From Streptomyces sp. NBC_01351 (lineage in GTDB: Bacteria; Actinomycetota; Actinomycetes; Streptomycetales; Streptomycetaceae), in NCBI RefSeq assembly GCF_036237315.1, contig NZ_CP108356.1, forward strand, positions 6,763,501-6,827,500: a stretch of DNA of 64,000 nucleotides, given 5' to 3'. This document shows positions 9,267 through 16,429 of this stretch, in pieces (position 1 is the first letter of the stretch; each line of letters starts with the position of its first letter). The notes under the pieces were generated by a model. That model saw only the letters and a program-made list of their open reading frames with translations. It did not search any database and was not told the DNA's origin. The translations under genes and the position numbers were made by a program.

Positions 9267-10939
9267 GGGATCTCCTCCGGCTGCAGGACCGCGAACACGT
9301 TTTCGGTGGCGGCCCGGATCGCTGTCGTGCTGAAACGGGGCAGCAGGTCGGTGCTGAGCCTGTCGGCGTAGGGGCCGAAGATGGCCAGGAACTGCGCGTT
9401 CGTCATGTGCCGTTCCTGGTCGGCGAAATAGCGCTGGAGGCGCAGCAGGTTGGGCAGGTGCCGGGGGGTGAACACGGCGAGCGGGCATAACAGGCACACC
9501 CAGGGACGGGCTGGGCAGGCGGTTCCGGATGGGGCGTGGGGGCTGTTGTAGAGACTGGCGCAGGATGCGACGAACACGTCCTGCTCGCCGGCCAGTAGGC
9601 GCTGGATGGCGTCGCCGTCGAGTCCGGCGTCCGCAACGAGGCGGGGGAAGTCGGTAGCGAACCGGGCGGCGTCTTGGCTGGTGACGATGACCGGCGGCGC
9701 GGCCTTGCGGCGGATGTCGCGCTGGGCTTCCTCGATGACTCCCTCGATGGCCTCCACCTGGGCGGGGGTGTGGTGGTGGAGGTAGTGGTCGCCTTCGATC
9801 GCCGGGGTGTGGTTGGGGTCGATGGTGGTGCGTCCTGTCCAGGCGGAGCGGTCGCGCCTGTGATGGCAGGTCGTGCGGATCCGGCCGCCGTGCGGGGTCA
9901 TGGGCTGGCCGTTGTCGTCGGTCAGGCCGACGGTTTTCGCCCACTTGATCCGCTGCCATGGGGTACGGGGATGCCCGGACAACGCCGTGCCGTTGTAGTT
10001 GATCCACATGGAGTCGGAGAGTTCTCCGGCGTGCTCGCGAAGAGGCGCGGAGTGGGAGAGCCACTGGTCCAGGAGCCGTACGGTGGGGCCGCGCAGGTTG
10101 AGGGCTTCGCGGGCGGTCCGACCCTTGCGATAGGACAGCAGGCCTGTGGCGGGGCCGGAGTGTGTGAAGTCGGGTACGGACAGGGTGTCGATACCGTCGG
10201 GCACAGCGCCGGTCAGCATGGCCAGCCGGAGGTTGTAGACGAGTGCCGTATACCCGGATGGGAACAGGGCGTCGCGAATCTCCAGGACCGCGGTTGTGAT
10301 CGCCCAAGGAGCTCCGGGGATCATCGCGCGGATCGCGCGAACCGTCACCGGGCCAGTTCTACGGATCAGCCAGGCCAGGTTGTCCCGGGTGATGCCATGG
10401 GCGATCGGGTCGGCCCCGCGTTCAGCGGATTCCAGAGCCTTGAGGTGATCCTGCCAGGCGGTGTCGATGGCGGTGCGGGCGGCTTGATCGATGCGCCGCC
10501 ATTCTGCGTCGCTGTACGGCCGGTGAGGGGTGGACCCGGCCTGCTGGTTGATCGGCCTTCCGTCGAGGTGGGCTCGGATGCTGGCGTGGAGGGTGCCGCC
10601 GTCGGCGAGGAAGCCATTGAGGGTGATGCGGCTGTGCCGCTCGAATGTGAATCCGAACTTCAGCCAGTAGGACGTGAGTTGTGTCGCAGTGAGACCGGAG
10701 AGAGTGCCGGTGAAACCGGTCTCGTGCAGGTAGCGGGCGAGGTGTCGGGCACACCGGACAGCGTGCCGGGCATCGCGGTAGGTGCGGATCGGGCCGTTGG
10801 GATGGGCGGCTGCGGTAAGTCCTTGGGCGAGGTCGCCAGCTAGTACCGAGTCGGGCAGCTCGTGAAGCGTGCCGAGGTAAGGCCGCTGACCCGGGAGCGT
10901 GTATTGAACGGCGAGCGGTTGTCGGATTTCAGCGGGCAT
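9263..10939 (-). CDS. Tyrosine recombinase-like protein, second of the trio (558 aa), catalytic Arg I apparently lost
   Basis: The protein aligns by eye with tyrosine recombinases: Lys in SYRKGRTARE, HxxR as TPHGGRIR, and DPNHTPAIEGDHYL supplying the second His and the Tyr. At the usual TGxR motif it reads LTGAVPDGIDTL, so the first catalytic arginine appears replaced by valine. It may be an impaired or structural partner of the other two. The C-terminus has a cysteine cluster (CPARPWVCLLCP). The ATG at 10939 overlaps the first recombinase stop by 11 bases (ATGCCCGCTGA). Confidence 0.83.
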   Translation of the reverse strand: MPAEIRQPLAVQYTLPGQRPYLGTLHELPDSVLAGDLAQGLTAAAHPNGPIRTYRDARHAVRCARHLARYLHETGFTGTLSGLTATQLTSYWLKFGFTFERHSRITLNGFLADGGTLHASIRAHLDGRPINQQAGSTPHRPYSDAEWRRIDQAARTAIDTAWQDHLKALESAERGADPIAHGITRDNLAWLIRRTGPVTVRAIRAMIPGAPWAITTAVLEIRDALFPSGYTALVYNLRLAMLTGAVPDGIDTLSVPDFTHSGPATGLLSYRKGRTAREALNLRGPTVRLLDQWLSHSAPLREHAGELSDSMWINYNGTALSGHPRTPWQRIKWAKTVGLTDDNGQPMTPHGGRIRTTCHHRRDRSAWTGRTTIDPNHTPAIEGDHYLHHHTPAQVEAIEGVIEEAQRDIRRKAAPPVIVTSQDAARFATDFPRLVADAGLDGDAIQRLLAGEQDVFVASCASLYNSPHAPSGTACPARPWVCLLCPLAVFTPRHLPNLLRLQRYFADQERHMTNAQFLAIFGPYADRLSTDLLPRFSTTAIRAATENVFAVLQPEEIP

Positions 10940-12365
10940 GGGTGTCCTGGAATTCTGCGTCGGCTTCCCGGCGGGCGACCGGGTTGGGGTCGGCGTCCGC
11001 GTATGCCTGGCGGAAGATTCTCTGGGTGTCCAGGAGATGGAGGTACACCTGTGTGGTGGCGACGCTGGCATGGCCGAGGAGGTCCCGCAGGATCAGCAGA
11101 GGATCGGCCTTGGTGAGGTAGAGAGCCATGGCGTTGTCATCGCCGGTGTCGAGGACTAGGCGGGCTGCCTGCTGGTAGTAGCCGCGCACCAGCTTTTCCA
11201 GGGTGGCCATAGCCATCGTGTGGCGTGTCATGTGGGGGTGGACGTGCGGATACGCGGGTTCCCACCGATCGCGGATGCGGGCGGAGGTCCGGCGGAGGGT
11301 GGTCGCCCAGTCCAGGAACGGCGAGCCGTCGGACTGGACGGCGAGGAGGGCACTTCCGCCGCCGGGGCCGACCAGGCGGAGCCGTTCGGCCGGAGTCAGC
11401 AGGTGCCAGCGGCGGTAGGTGCCGTTGAGGTAGGCGCCCTCGTACGTCGGGTCTTCTACGTGGAGGGCATGGGTGGGGCGCCATCGCGAGCCGTCCACGT
11501 GGGTGGCCCGCTCCAGCGTCGTGTAGTCGTGAACGCGGGCCAAGGCGTCGTACTCCACCCAGGTCTGTCGACCCTTGCTGCCCTTCGTGGTCGGAGGCGC
11601 GAGCGGCAACGGGATGGGGACGGCGGTGCGCTGGCGGGGCAGTGGAGGGATCTCCCACGGAGTGAGAAGCCGCCATTCTCGAAGCCGCAGACCGGTGGAG
11701 ACCGCAAGCGAGCCGCCGGCGGCGTTCCTGCCGGTCTCGCGGCCCCGAAACGTGGCGTCGGGTTCGCCGCCCGGGTCGTTGCCGGCGAGAGCGTTGATCA
11801 GCAGCTCGGAGTACGGCCGCTCCAGGTACTTGCGCGTTGCGTGCCGTCTGGCACCCCGCACGGTGGCGAGGTTACGGGCGGACTCCATGCGTACGCCGTC
11901 AGGGCGCAGGTAGGAGCCCATGGCGTAGGAGAACGGAGCATCGTGGCAGTGCCCCTCGTTCACCGCCCACTGGTAGAACGCCGCGATGGTCTTGACCGCA
12001 AGGTTCCAACTGGACGCTCCAAGCCGGACTTCCAGTGGGCCTGACAAGCGATGCTCAGCGTAGAGGGACAGGCCGTCGCGCAGCAGTTGACGGTTGGAGA
12101 ACAGGGCGATGTCGTGGGTGGAGAGGAACTCGGCCCAGGGCTTGAGTTGTAGAGCGTATGTCTTCCACGAGTTCTCGGCGGGTGCTCCGCTGATCGGCAG
12201 CTCTCGCAGCCAGCGATTGATGACTGTCACTGGTCGGGGGCCGTTCTCGTCTTCGAAGCGGAGATCGTCGTCCACGAGTACTGGCATGCCGTCGCGGTTG
12301 AGCGGCGGCGACGAGAGGTCCCAATCCTCCCAGCCGGCTTTGGAGAAGCGGAAGAGAATCACCAT
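10929..12365 (-). CDS. Tyrosine recombinase, first of the trio (478 aa)
   Basis: The lead gene of the recombinase operon. The N-terminal SAM-like DNA-binding part (NSWKTYALQLKPWAEFL) precedes a complete catalytic domain: Arg in STGLRLREWRLL, Lys in TTKGSKGRQ, HxxR in HPHMTRH, and LLGHASVATTQVYLHLL with the second His and Tyr nucleophile. I chose the ATG at 12365 (MVILFRFSKAG). A TTG at 12386 is also in frame, and neither has a clear ribosome site. Gene order, overlaps and trio arrangement match recombinase-in-trio and Tn554-type modules. Confidence 0.88.
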   Translation of the reverse strand: MVILFRFSKAGWEDWDLSSPPLNRDGMPVLVDDDLRFEDENGPRPVTVINRWLRELPISGAPAENSWKTYALQLKPWAEFLSTHDIALFSNRQLLRDGLSLYAEHRLSGPLEVRLGASSWNLAVKTIAAFYQWAVNEGHCHDAPFSYAMGSYLRPDGVRMESARNLATVRGARRHATRKYLERPYSELLINALAGNDPGGEPDATFRGRETGRNAAGGSLAVSTGLRLREWRLLTPWEIPPLPRQRTAVPIPLPLAPPTTKGSKGRQTWVEYDALARVHDYTTLERATHVDGSRWRPTHALHVEDPTYEGAYLNGTYRRWHLLTPAERLRLVGPGGGSALLAVQSDGSPFLDWATTLRRTSARIRDRWEPAYPHVHPHMTRHTMAMATLEKLVRGYYQQAARLVLDTGDDNAMALYLTKADPLLILRDLLGHASVATTQVYLHLLDTQRIFRQAYADADPNPVARREADAEFQDTHAR

Positions 12366-12410
12366 TGCACGGTAGGTGAGACGCAATCAGCTGTGCCCGA
12401 TATTTGTGAA

Positions 12411-12450
12411 ACTGCCAGTCTCATGACGATTAATCAGATAATCCGGCAGT
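12411..12450. promoter_or_regulatory. AT-rich inverted repeat upstream of the recombinase operon
   Basis: ACTGCC (12411-12416) and GGCAGT (12445-12450) flank an unusually AT-rich core that contains the palindrome GATTAATC (12428-12435). It lies 46-85 bases upstream of the first recombinase start. In a high-GC genome this is a likely promoter or operator for the operon. No exact -35/-10 pair could be fixed. The rest of 12366-12568 shows nothing else. Confidence 0.45.
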
Positions 12451-12568
12451 AAGGGTGTCTCGCGACTGGGGGCCGTTGGGAATGCCGGGTGAGAGTCGCA
12501 GCTGGAGATGGCCGCGCATCGTCACTTGGTTCGGCGGACCCGGCTGTGAGGCTGTCCGCGGCTTTCGC

Positions 12569-13954
12569 CTACAGGCTGCCTTTTGATTCGTATGTCCAGA
12601 CGTTGCCTACGTTGCGTCCGCCCCGGCGCATCACGGTGCCGAGGATGGCTGTGAGGTCGTCCTCGACCTCGGCCAGGAGCTCTGTGCCGAAGACGCACAG
12701 GGACTCCTCCCATGGGTGCCAGAAGGTACCCATGCGCAGGTCACGGGTGAGGAGCTTGTAGTACTCGCCTTCCCAGCATGCGGCGCCCGGCCAGGCCGGC
12801 TGCCCTGGCGCGCCGACACGTGCTGGGTCGAAACGGTAGCCCTGATGCCACCAGCTGACCGAGTAGAGATGCTCGCCGGGGCTGACGCGGGCGCGCAGGC
12901 CGCGCTCGACGGTGTCCTGAAGGCGTGCGACCCGGTGTTCATCCGGGAGGTCTCGCATGAGGCCGTAGGTGTGACGAGTGTCGGTGACGTCCCCGACGTG
13001 CCAGGTAACGGAGTCGGGTGGCTCCTCAATAGCCGGGTAGTAGGTGTAACTGGGTTTGAAGGCGAAGCGGGCTTTGAATTCGTCGCACAGCGCCTCGTGC
13101 TCCCGGTCGTCGAGCAACATGGATACGGGGCGGGTGCTGGCGGGTAGCGTGCCGACCGACGTCCAGGCATAGATGCGTACGGTCGAAATGGCGCGGAAGC
13201 CGGCTGCGAGAAGGGCGTCCAAGATCGGGCCGGTCGGCGCCTCGGCCGTGAGGTAGCGGCGGTCCGGCGCCGCACCGGTGCCCATGTGAAGGCTGCGGCT
13301 GTTGCGGGCCCAGCGGACCCAGTGGTGCACGAACTCTGCGTGGGGGCCGGTCACCCCCCGAACGGCTGCGAACTCTGTCGACCCGACGGCCTCCGCCCAG
13401 CCTGCGCCGACGATCCTGGTCTCCGTTTCCAGGACCTGGACGTTCAGCCCCCAGTTCAGCAAGTTCCCGTGGTCCTCGCGGATGTCCGCCAGCCCGCGTA
13501 TGTACGGACCGCAGGCCTCGACCAGACGGTCCAACTCCTGAAGTCGACGGTAGCCGTAGCCGAGCCTGCGCACATGCATGCCCCTCGCCGGTGCCACCTC
13601 AGCCGCGAGGTCGTCGAGCTCGGCAATGAGCAGCGTCCGCGCGGGTCCGACAGTCCTGAAACCGGCGGCGCGCAGAGGCTCGTCCATCTGGATCGGGTCG
13701 TGGCTGTACGCCCGCCACTCGGCACGCTCTCGCCGGGCGGCGAACGCCTCTTGCTGCCGTCGGATCAGCCCGGTGACTTCTGTCGGGTCGGTCCGGTCGG
13801 GCAAGGGGGAGTGCCGAACCGTGCCGTGCGTGCCGTAGTGAGTCCTAATTACCGGTCCGTCCCGCTCGACCACGGCCCCTACCGGGGCCCGCTCCGGGAC
13901 ATGCCCCCGCACCTGCTCGTCATACGCTGCCAGCAGCGCGTCCACCCCATTCAT
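12569..13954 (-). CDS. GNAT-type acetyltransferase fused to a DUF2716 domain (element cargo)
   Basis: A 461-residue protein. Residues about 60-270 resemble a GNAT acetyltransferase (EPLRAAGFRTVGPARTLLIA, then ILDALLAAGFRAISTVRIYAW). Residues about 280-455 carry the DUF2716 pattern, with the paired motifs WHVGDVTDTRHTY, LYSVSWWHQGYRF and FWHPWEESLCVFG. The substrate is unknown. It is transcribed in the same direction as the recombinases, about 200 bases upstream of them, and is the only gene of the element not obviously tied to transposition. The ATG at 13954 has a weak ribosome site. Confidence 0.7.
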   Translation of the reverse strand: MNGVDALLAAYDEQVRGHVPERAPVGAVVERDGPVIRTHYGTHGTVRHSPLPDRTDPTEVTGLIRRQQEAFAARRERAEWRAYSHDPIQMDEPLRAAGFRTVGPARTLLIAELDDLAAEVAPARGMHVRRLGYGYRRLQELDRLVEACGPYIRGLADIREDHGNLLNWGLNVQVLETETRIVGAGWAEAVGSTEFAAVRGVTGPHAEFVHHWVRWARNSRSLHMGTGAAPDRRYLTAEAPTGPILDALLAAGFRAISTVRIYAWTSVGTLPASTRPVSMLLDDREHEALCDEFKARFAFKPSYTYYPAIEEPPDSVTWHVGDVTDTRHTYGLMRDLPDEHRVARLQDTVERGLRARVSPGEHLYSVSWWHQGYRFDPARVGAPGQPAWPGAACWEGEYYKLLTRDLRMGTFWHPWEESLCVFGTELLAEVEDDLTAILGTVMRRGGRNVGNVWTYESKGSL

Positions 13955-14114
13955 CAGGCTGTCGGCCTGGCGGATACCTGTCCGCGGCCTTGGTGATTAT
14001 CGGGACCATCGCCGACGCCATCCAGTCATTTAACGGTCACCTCGTGGCGTGAGGCATGCCTGCAGGCGCCCTGTAGCGGGGGTGGATGCGACTGGTGGGT
14101 GAGACAGCGAGACT

Positions 14115-14171
14115 TCACGGAACCGCATAGATAAGCGGTCCGTCGACATCGATCAGCAGCAGGGGCTTCAT
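14115..14171 (-). pseudogene. HAD-type hydrolase, 5' stub carrying the DVDG nucleophile motif
   Basis: The ATG at 14171 begins MKPLLLIDVDGPL, the classic HAD motif I with the nucleophilic Asp. The native sequence stops at the AGCGGT at 14134. Beyond it the frame reads five foreign codons (IYAVP) and a TGA at 14115-14117, giving an 18-residue peptide. The remainder of the gene is at 5519-5990. The join is in frame: 38 + 472 = 510 bases, or 170 codons with stop. Confidence 0.92.
14134..14139. repeat. Right core copy of the element, AGCGGT
   Basis: Identical to 5991-5996 and in the same orientation. Host HAD sequence resumes immediately to the right (CCGTCGACATC). Reading inward the right end begins TATCTATGCGG, which shares only short stretches with the left end (CTTATATGGGC), so there is no long terminal inverted repeat. 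Confidence 0.8.
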
Positions 14172-14223
14172 TTCGGCAGTTTTCCGTTCCGGCGGCCCGA
14201 TGGCAGCCCATTTTCTTCATCGA

Positions 14224-14263
14224 ATGAGACAGTGACGTCTCATTTGGGGTATGCTTGTCTCAT
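14224..14263. promoter_or_regulatory. TetR-type operator and leaderless tetR promoter
   Basis: A perfect inverted repeat ATGAGAC-N6-GTCTCAT (14224-14243) is followed by a third half-site GTCTCAT (14257-14263) overlapping the start codon. A TATGCT -10 (14250-14255) lies only 6 bases before the ATG at 14262. The mRNA should therefore start at or next to the ATG. The operator covers the expected -35, consistent with autorepression. Confidence 0.7.
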
Positions 14264-14810
14264 GGCCATGGATCGTGACCAGGTGCTCCGCGACGCGGCG
14301 GCCCTGCTCTCCCGGAAATCGACCGCCACGATGGACGAGGTCGCCCGCGCCGCAGGAATCGGGCGCGCGACCCTCCACCGGCACTTCGCCGGGCGCGACG
14401 CCCTCGTACGGGCCCTCGAAGAGCTCGGGATCCGGGAGTTCGAGGTGGCCTTCGACAACGCCCGCCTCGACGAGGGCAGCGCGATCGACGCGCTGCGCCG
14501 GCTCGTGGCCGAATCGGAGCCCAACGCCGGGCTGCTGGCCTTCCTCGTCACCGAGAACCAGCTGTTCGAGGGCGACCAGATCAACGAGGGCTGGGAGCGG
14601 CTCGACGCCCGCGTCGGCGCGCTCTTCCGGCGCGGCCAGGAAGAGGGCGACATCCGGATCGACCTGAGCCCCGCCTGGCTCACCGAGGCCCTCTACGGCC
14701 TCATCGGCACCTGCGCCTGGGCCGTCATGGACGGCCGGGTCGCACCGAAGGACTTTCAGTACATGATCATCGAGCTGCTGCTCGGTGGCGCAAGACGGAG
14801 CGTGCAGTGA
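14262..14810 (+). CDS. TetR-family transcriptional repressor
   Basis: A 182-residue regulator. The N-terminal helix-turn-helix is clear (TMDEVARAAGIGRATLHRHFAGRDALVRALEE, residues about 22-53 in two parts), followed by an all-helical ligand-binding domain. It overlaps the transporter gene (TGATG at 14808-14812), so it very probably controls that efflux pump and itself through the ATGAGAC palindrome upstream. I chose the ATG at 14262 because the -10 hexamer is 6 bases upstream and no ribosome site exists. Upstream in-frame codons to 14232 lie within the operator. The ligand is unknown. Confidence 0.9.
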   Translation: MAMDRDQVLRDAAALLSRKSTATMDEVARAAGIGRATLHRHFAGRDALVRALEELGIREFEVAFDNARLDEGSAIDALRRLVAESEPNAGLLAFLVTENQLFEGDQINEGWERLDARVGALFRRGQEEGDIRIDLSPAWLTEALYGLIGTCAWAVMDGRVAPKDFQYMIIELLLGGARRSVQ

Positions 14811-16360
14811 TGAGCGGTACCAAGCAGTCGAGCCCGATCGAGGAGACGGAGGTCAAGAGCGGCGGCCGCGGGCGCTGGCTGGCGCTCTCCGTCCTCGTGC
14901 TGGCCGTGCTGCTGGTCGCGGTGGACGCCACCGTGCTCGGCCTCGCCACCCCCTCGCTCTCCGAGGACCTCAAGCCGTCCGGCACCCAGCTGCTGTGGAT
15001 CGGCGACATCTACTCGTTCGTCATCGCCGGTCTGCTGGTGTCGATGGGCAGCCTCGGCGACCGCATCGGCCGCAAGAAGCTGCTCCTCGTCGGCGCCACC
15101 GCCTTCGGCGCCGTCTCGGTCCTCAACGCGTACGCGACCAGCCCCGAGATGATGATCGTCGCCCGGGCCCTGCTCGGCGTGGCCGGCGCGACCCTGATGC
15201 CGTCCACCCTCGCGCTGATCCGCAACATCTTCCACGACCCCAAGGAACGCAGCCTCGCCATCGGCATCTGGGGCGCGACCGCCTCGGCCGGCGCGGCCGT
15301 CGGACCGGTCGTCGGCGGAGCACTGCTCCAGCACTTCTGGTGGGGCTCGGTCTTCCTGATCAACCTCCCCGTGATGATCGTCCTGGTCATCGTCGGCGTC
15401 AAGCTGCTTCCCGAGTCCAAGAACCCGGTCGCCGGCCCCTGGGACCTCGTCAGCGTCGGCCTCTCCCTCGTCGGTGTCATCGGCGTCGTCTACGCCGTCA
15501 AGGAAGCCGCCACCCACGGCCTGACCTGGGAGGTCGCGGCCACCGCGGTGCTCGGTGCGGCCGCCCTGTACGCCTTCGTCCGGCGCCAGTTCACCCTCCC
15601 GTCCCCGCTGCTCGACATGCGGCTCTTCCGGCACCGCGGCTTCTCCGGCGCGGTCCTCGCCGACCTGCTCACCGTCTTCGGCCTCTCCGGGCTGGTCTTC
15701 TTCCTCTCCCAGTTCCTCCAGCTCGTCCAGGGCCGCGACCCGCTGGAAGCCGGCCTCGCCGAACTGCCCGCCGCCATCGGCGCGGTGGTCACCGGCCTCG
15801 TCGCGGGCCGCTACGCCCGCAGGTACTCGGTACGCGTCATCGTGACGGGCGGCCTCGCCGCCATCGGCCTGGCCCTCGGCGCGCTGACCGTGCTCCACAA
15901 GGAGAGCGGCTACCCGCTGCTCGGCGCGGCCCTGCTCGCCGTCGGCCTCGGCGCCGGCTTCTCCTTCACCGTCACCGCCGACGTGATCCTCTCCAGCGTC
16001 CCCAAGGAGCAGGCCGGTTCGGCCTCCGCCGTCTCCGAGACGGCGTACGAACTCGGCGCCGCCCTCGGCATCGCCCTGCTCGGCTCCATCGTCACCGGCG
16101 TCTACCAGGGCTTCACCGCCCCGGCATCCGTCCCGGGGCCCGTCGCCGACGCCGCCCACGAGTCCCTCGGCGGAGCCGTCGAAGCCGCCAAGACGCTGGA
16201 TCCGGGCACCGCGGGGCAGATGCTGGACGCCGCCCAGGAGGCCTTCGTGGACGGGCTGCGGCTCGCCTCCGGCGTCGGCGCCGCCGTGCTCCTGGCCACC
16301 GCCGCGGCCGCCTGGTTCCTGCTCAAGGGCCAGGAGCTCCAGGACGGCGTCGAACACTGA
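14810..16360 (+). CDS. MFS drug-efflux transporter (DHA2, 14-helix type)
   Basis: A 516-residue inner-membrane antiporter, likely proton-driven export of cationic or lipophilic drugs as in QacA/SmvA. Motif A is present (GSLGDRIGRKK), as are motif C-like GAAVGPVVGGAL and an acidic residue in helix 1 (VAVDATVLGLATP). About 14 hydrophobic segments are visible. It is translationally coupled to the TetR gene. The ATG at 14810 is preferred over an adjacent GTG at 14807. The C-terminal periplasmic loop before the last helix (about residues 450-480) is typical of the DHA2 group. Confidence 0.92.
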   Translation: MSGTKQSSPIEETEVKSGGRGRWLALSVLVLAVLLVAVDATVLGLATPSLSEDLKPSGTQLLWIGDIYSFVIAGLLVSMGSLGDRIGRKKLLLVGATAFGAVSVLNAYATSPEMMIVARALLGVAGATLMPSTLALIRNIFHDPKERSLAIGIWGATASAGAAVGPVVGGALLQHFWWGSVFLINLPVMIVLVIVGVKLLPESKNPVAGPWDLVSVGLSLVGVIGVVYAVKEAATHGLTWEVAATAVLGAAALYAFVRRQFTLPSPLLDMRLFRHRGFSGAVLADLLTVFGLSGLVFFLSQFLQLVQGRDPLEAGLAELPAAIGAVVTGLVAGRYARRYSVRVIVTGGLAAIGLALGALTVLHKESGYPLLGAALLAVGLGAGFSFTVTADVILSSVPKEQAGSASAVSETAYELGAALGIALLGSIVTGVYQGFTAPASVPGPVADAAHESLGGAVEAAKTLDPGTAGQMLDAAQEAFVDGLRLASGVGAAVLLATAAAAWFLLKGQELQDGVEH

Positions 16361-16376
16361 GGTCCCGTCAAGGGAC

Positions 16377-16420
16377 GGTGTCCCGCGCGCGGTTGACAGT
16401 TCGTCGAAGCGCGGGACACC
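16377..16420. promoter_or_regulatory. 12-bp palindrome enclosing a TTGACA box
   Basis: GGTGTCCCGCGC (16377-16388) pairs perfectly with GCGCGGGACACC (16409-16420). The 20-base loop contains TTGACA (16393-16398), a consensus -35. CACCAT (16417-16422) sits 18 bases further on and 7 bases before the next start. It could act as terminator for the transporter operon, as operator for the following gene, or both. Confidence 0.55.
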
Positions 16421-16429
16421 ATCCCGGCG

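Larger units (their letters stand above)
5991..14139. mobile_element. Site-specific tyrosine-recombinase element (Tn554/RIT-like), inserted in a HAD gene
   Basis: The element is about 8143 bp, bounded by one AGCGGT hexamer at each end (5991-5996 and 14134-14139). Deleting from one hexamer to the other regenerates an uninterrupted HAD gene, so the ends are exact. From right to left on the minus strand it carries a GNAT-DUF2716 cargo gene and an operon of three tyrosine recombinases, a TnpC-like protein and an unknown 154-residue protein. Its codon use is visibly less GC-biased than that of its neighbours. Known Tn554-family elements use two tyrosine recombinases plus TnpC, and RIT elements use three in a row. 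This one combines both features. Confidence 0.88.

Noticed and set aside
14041..14243. TGAGACA at the right end of the element (near 14098) as part of the TetR operator set
   Set aside because: It is a single isolated heptamer without its inverted partner. The match to the operator half-site is probably chance.
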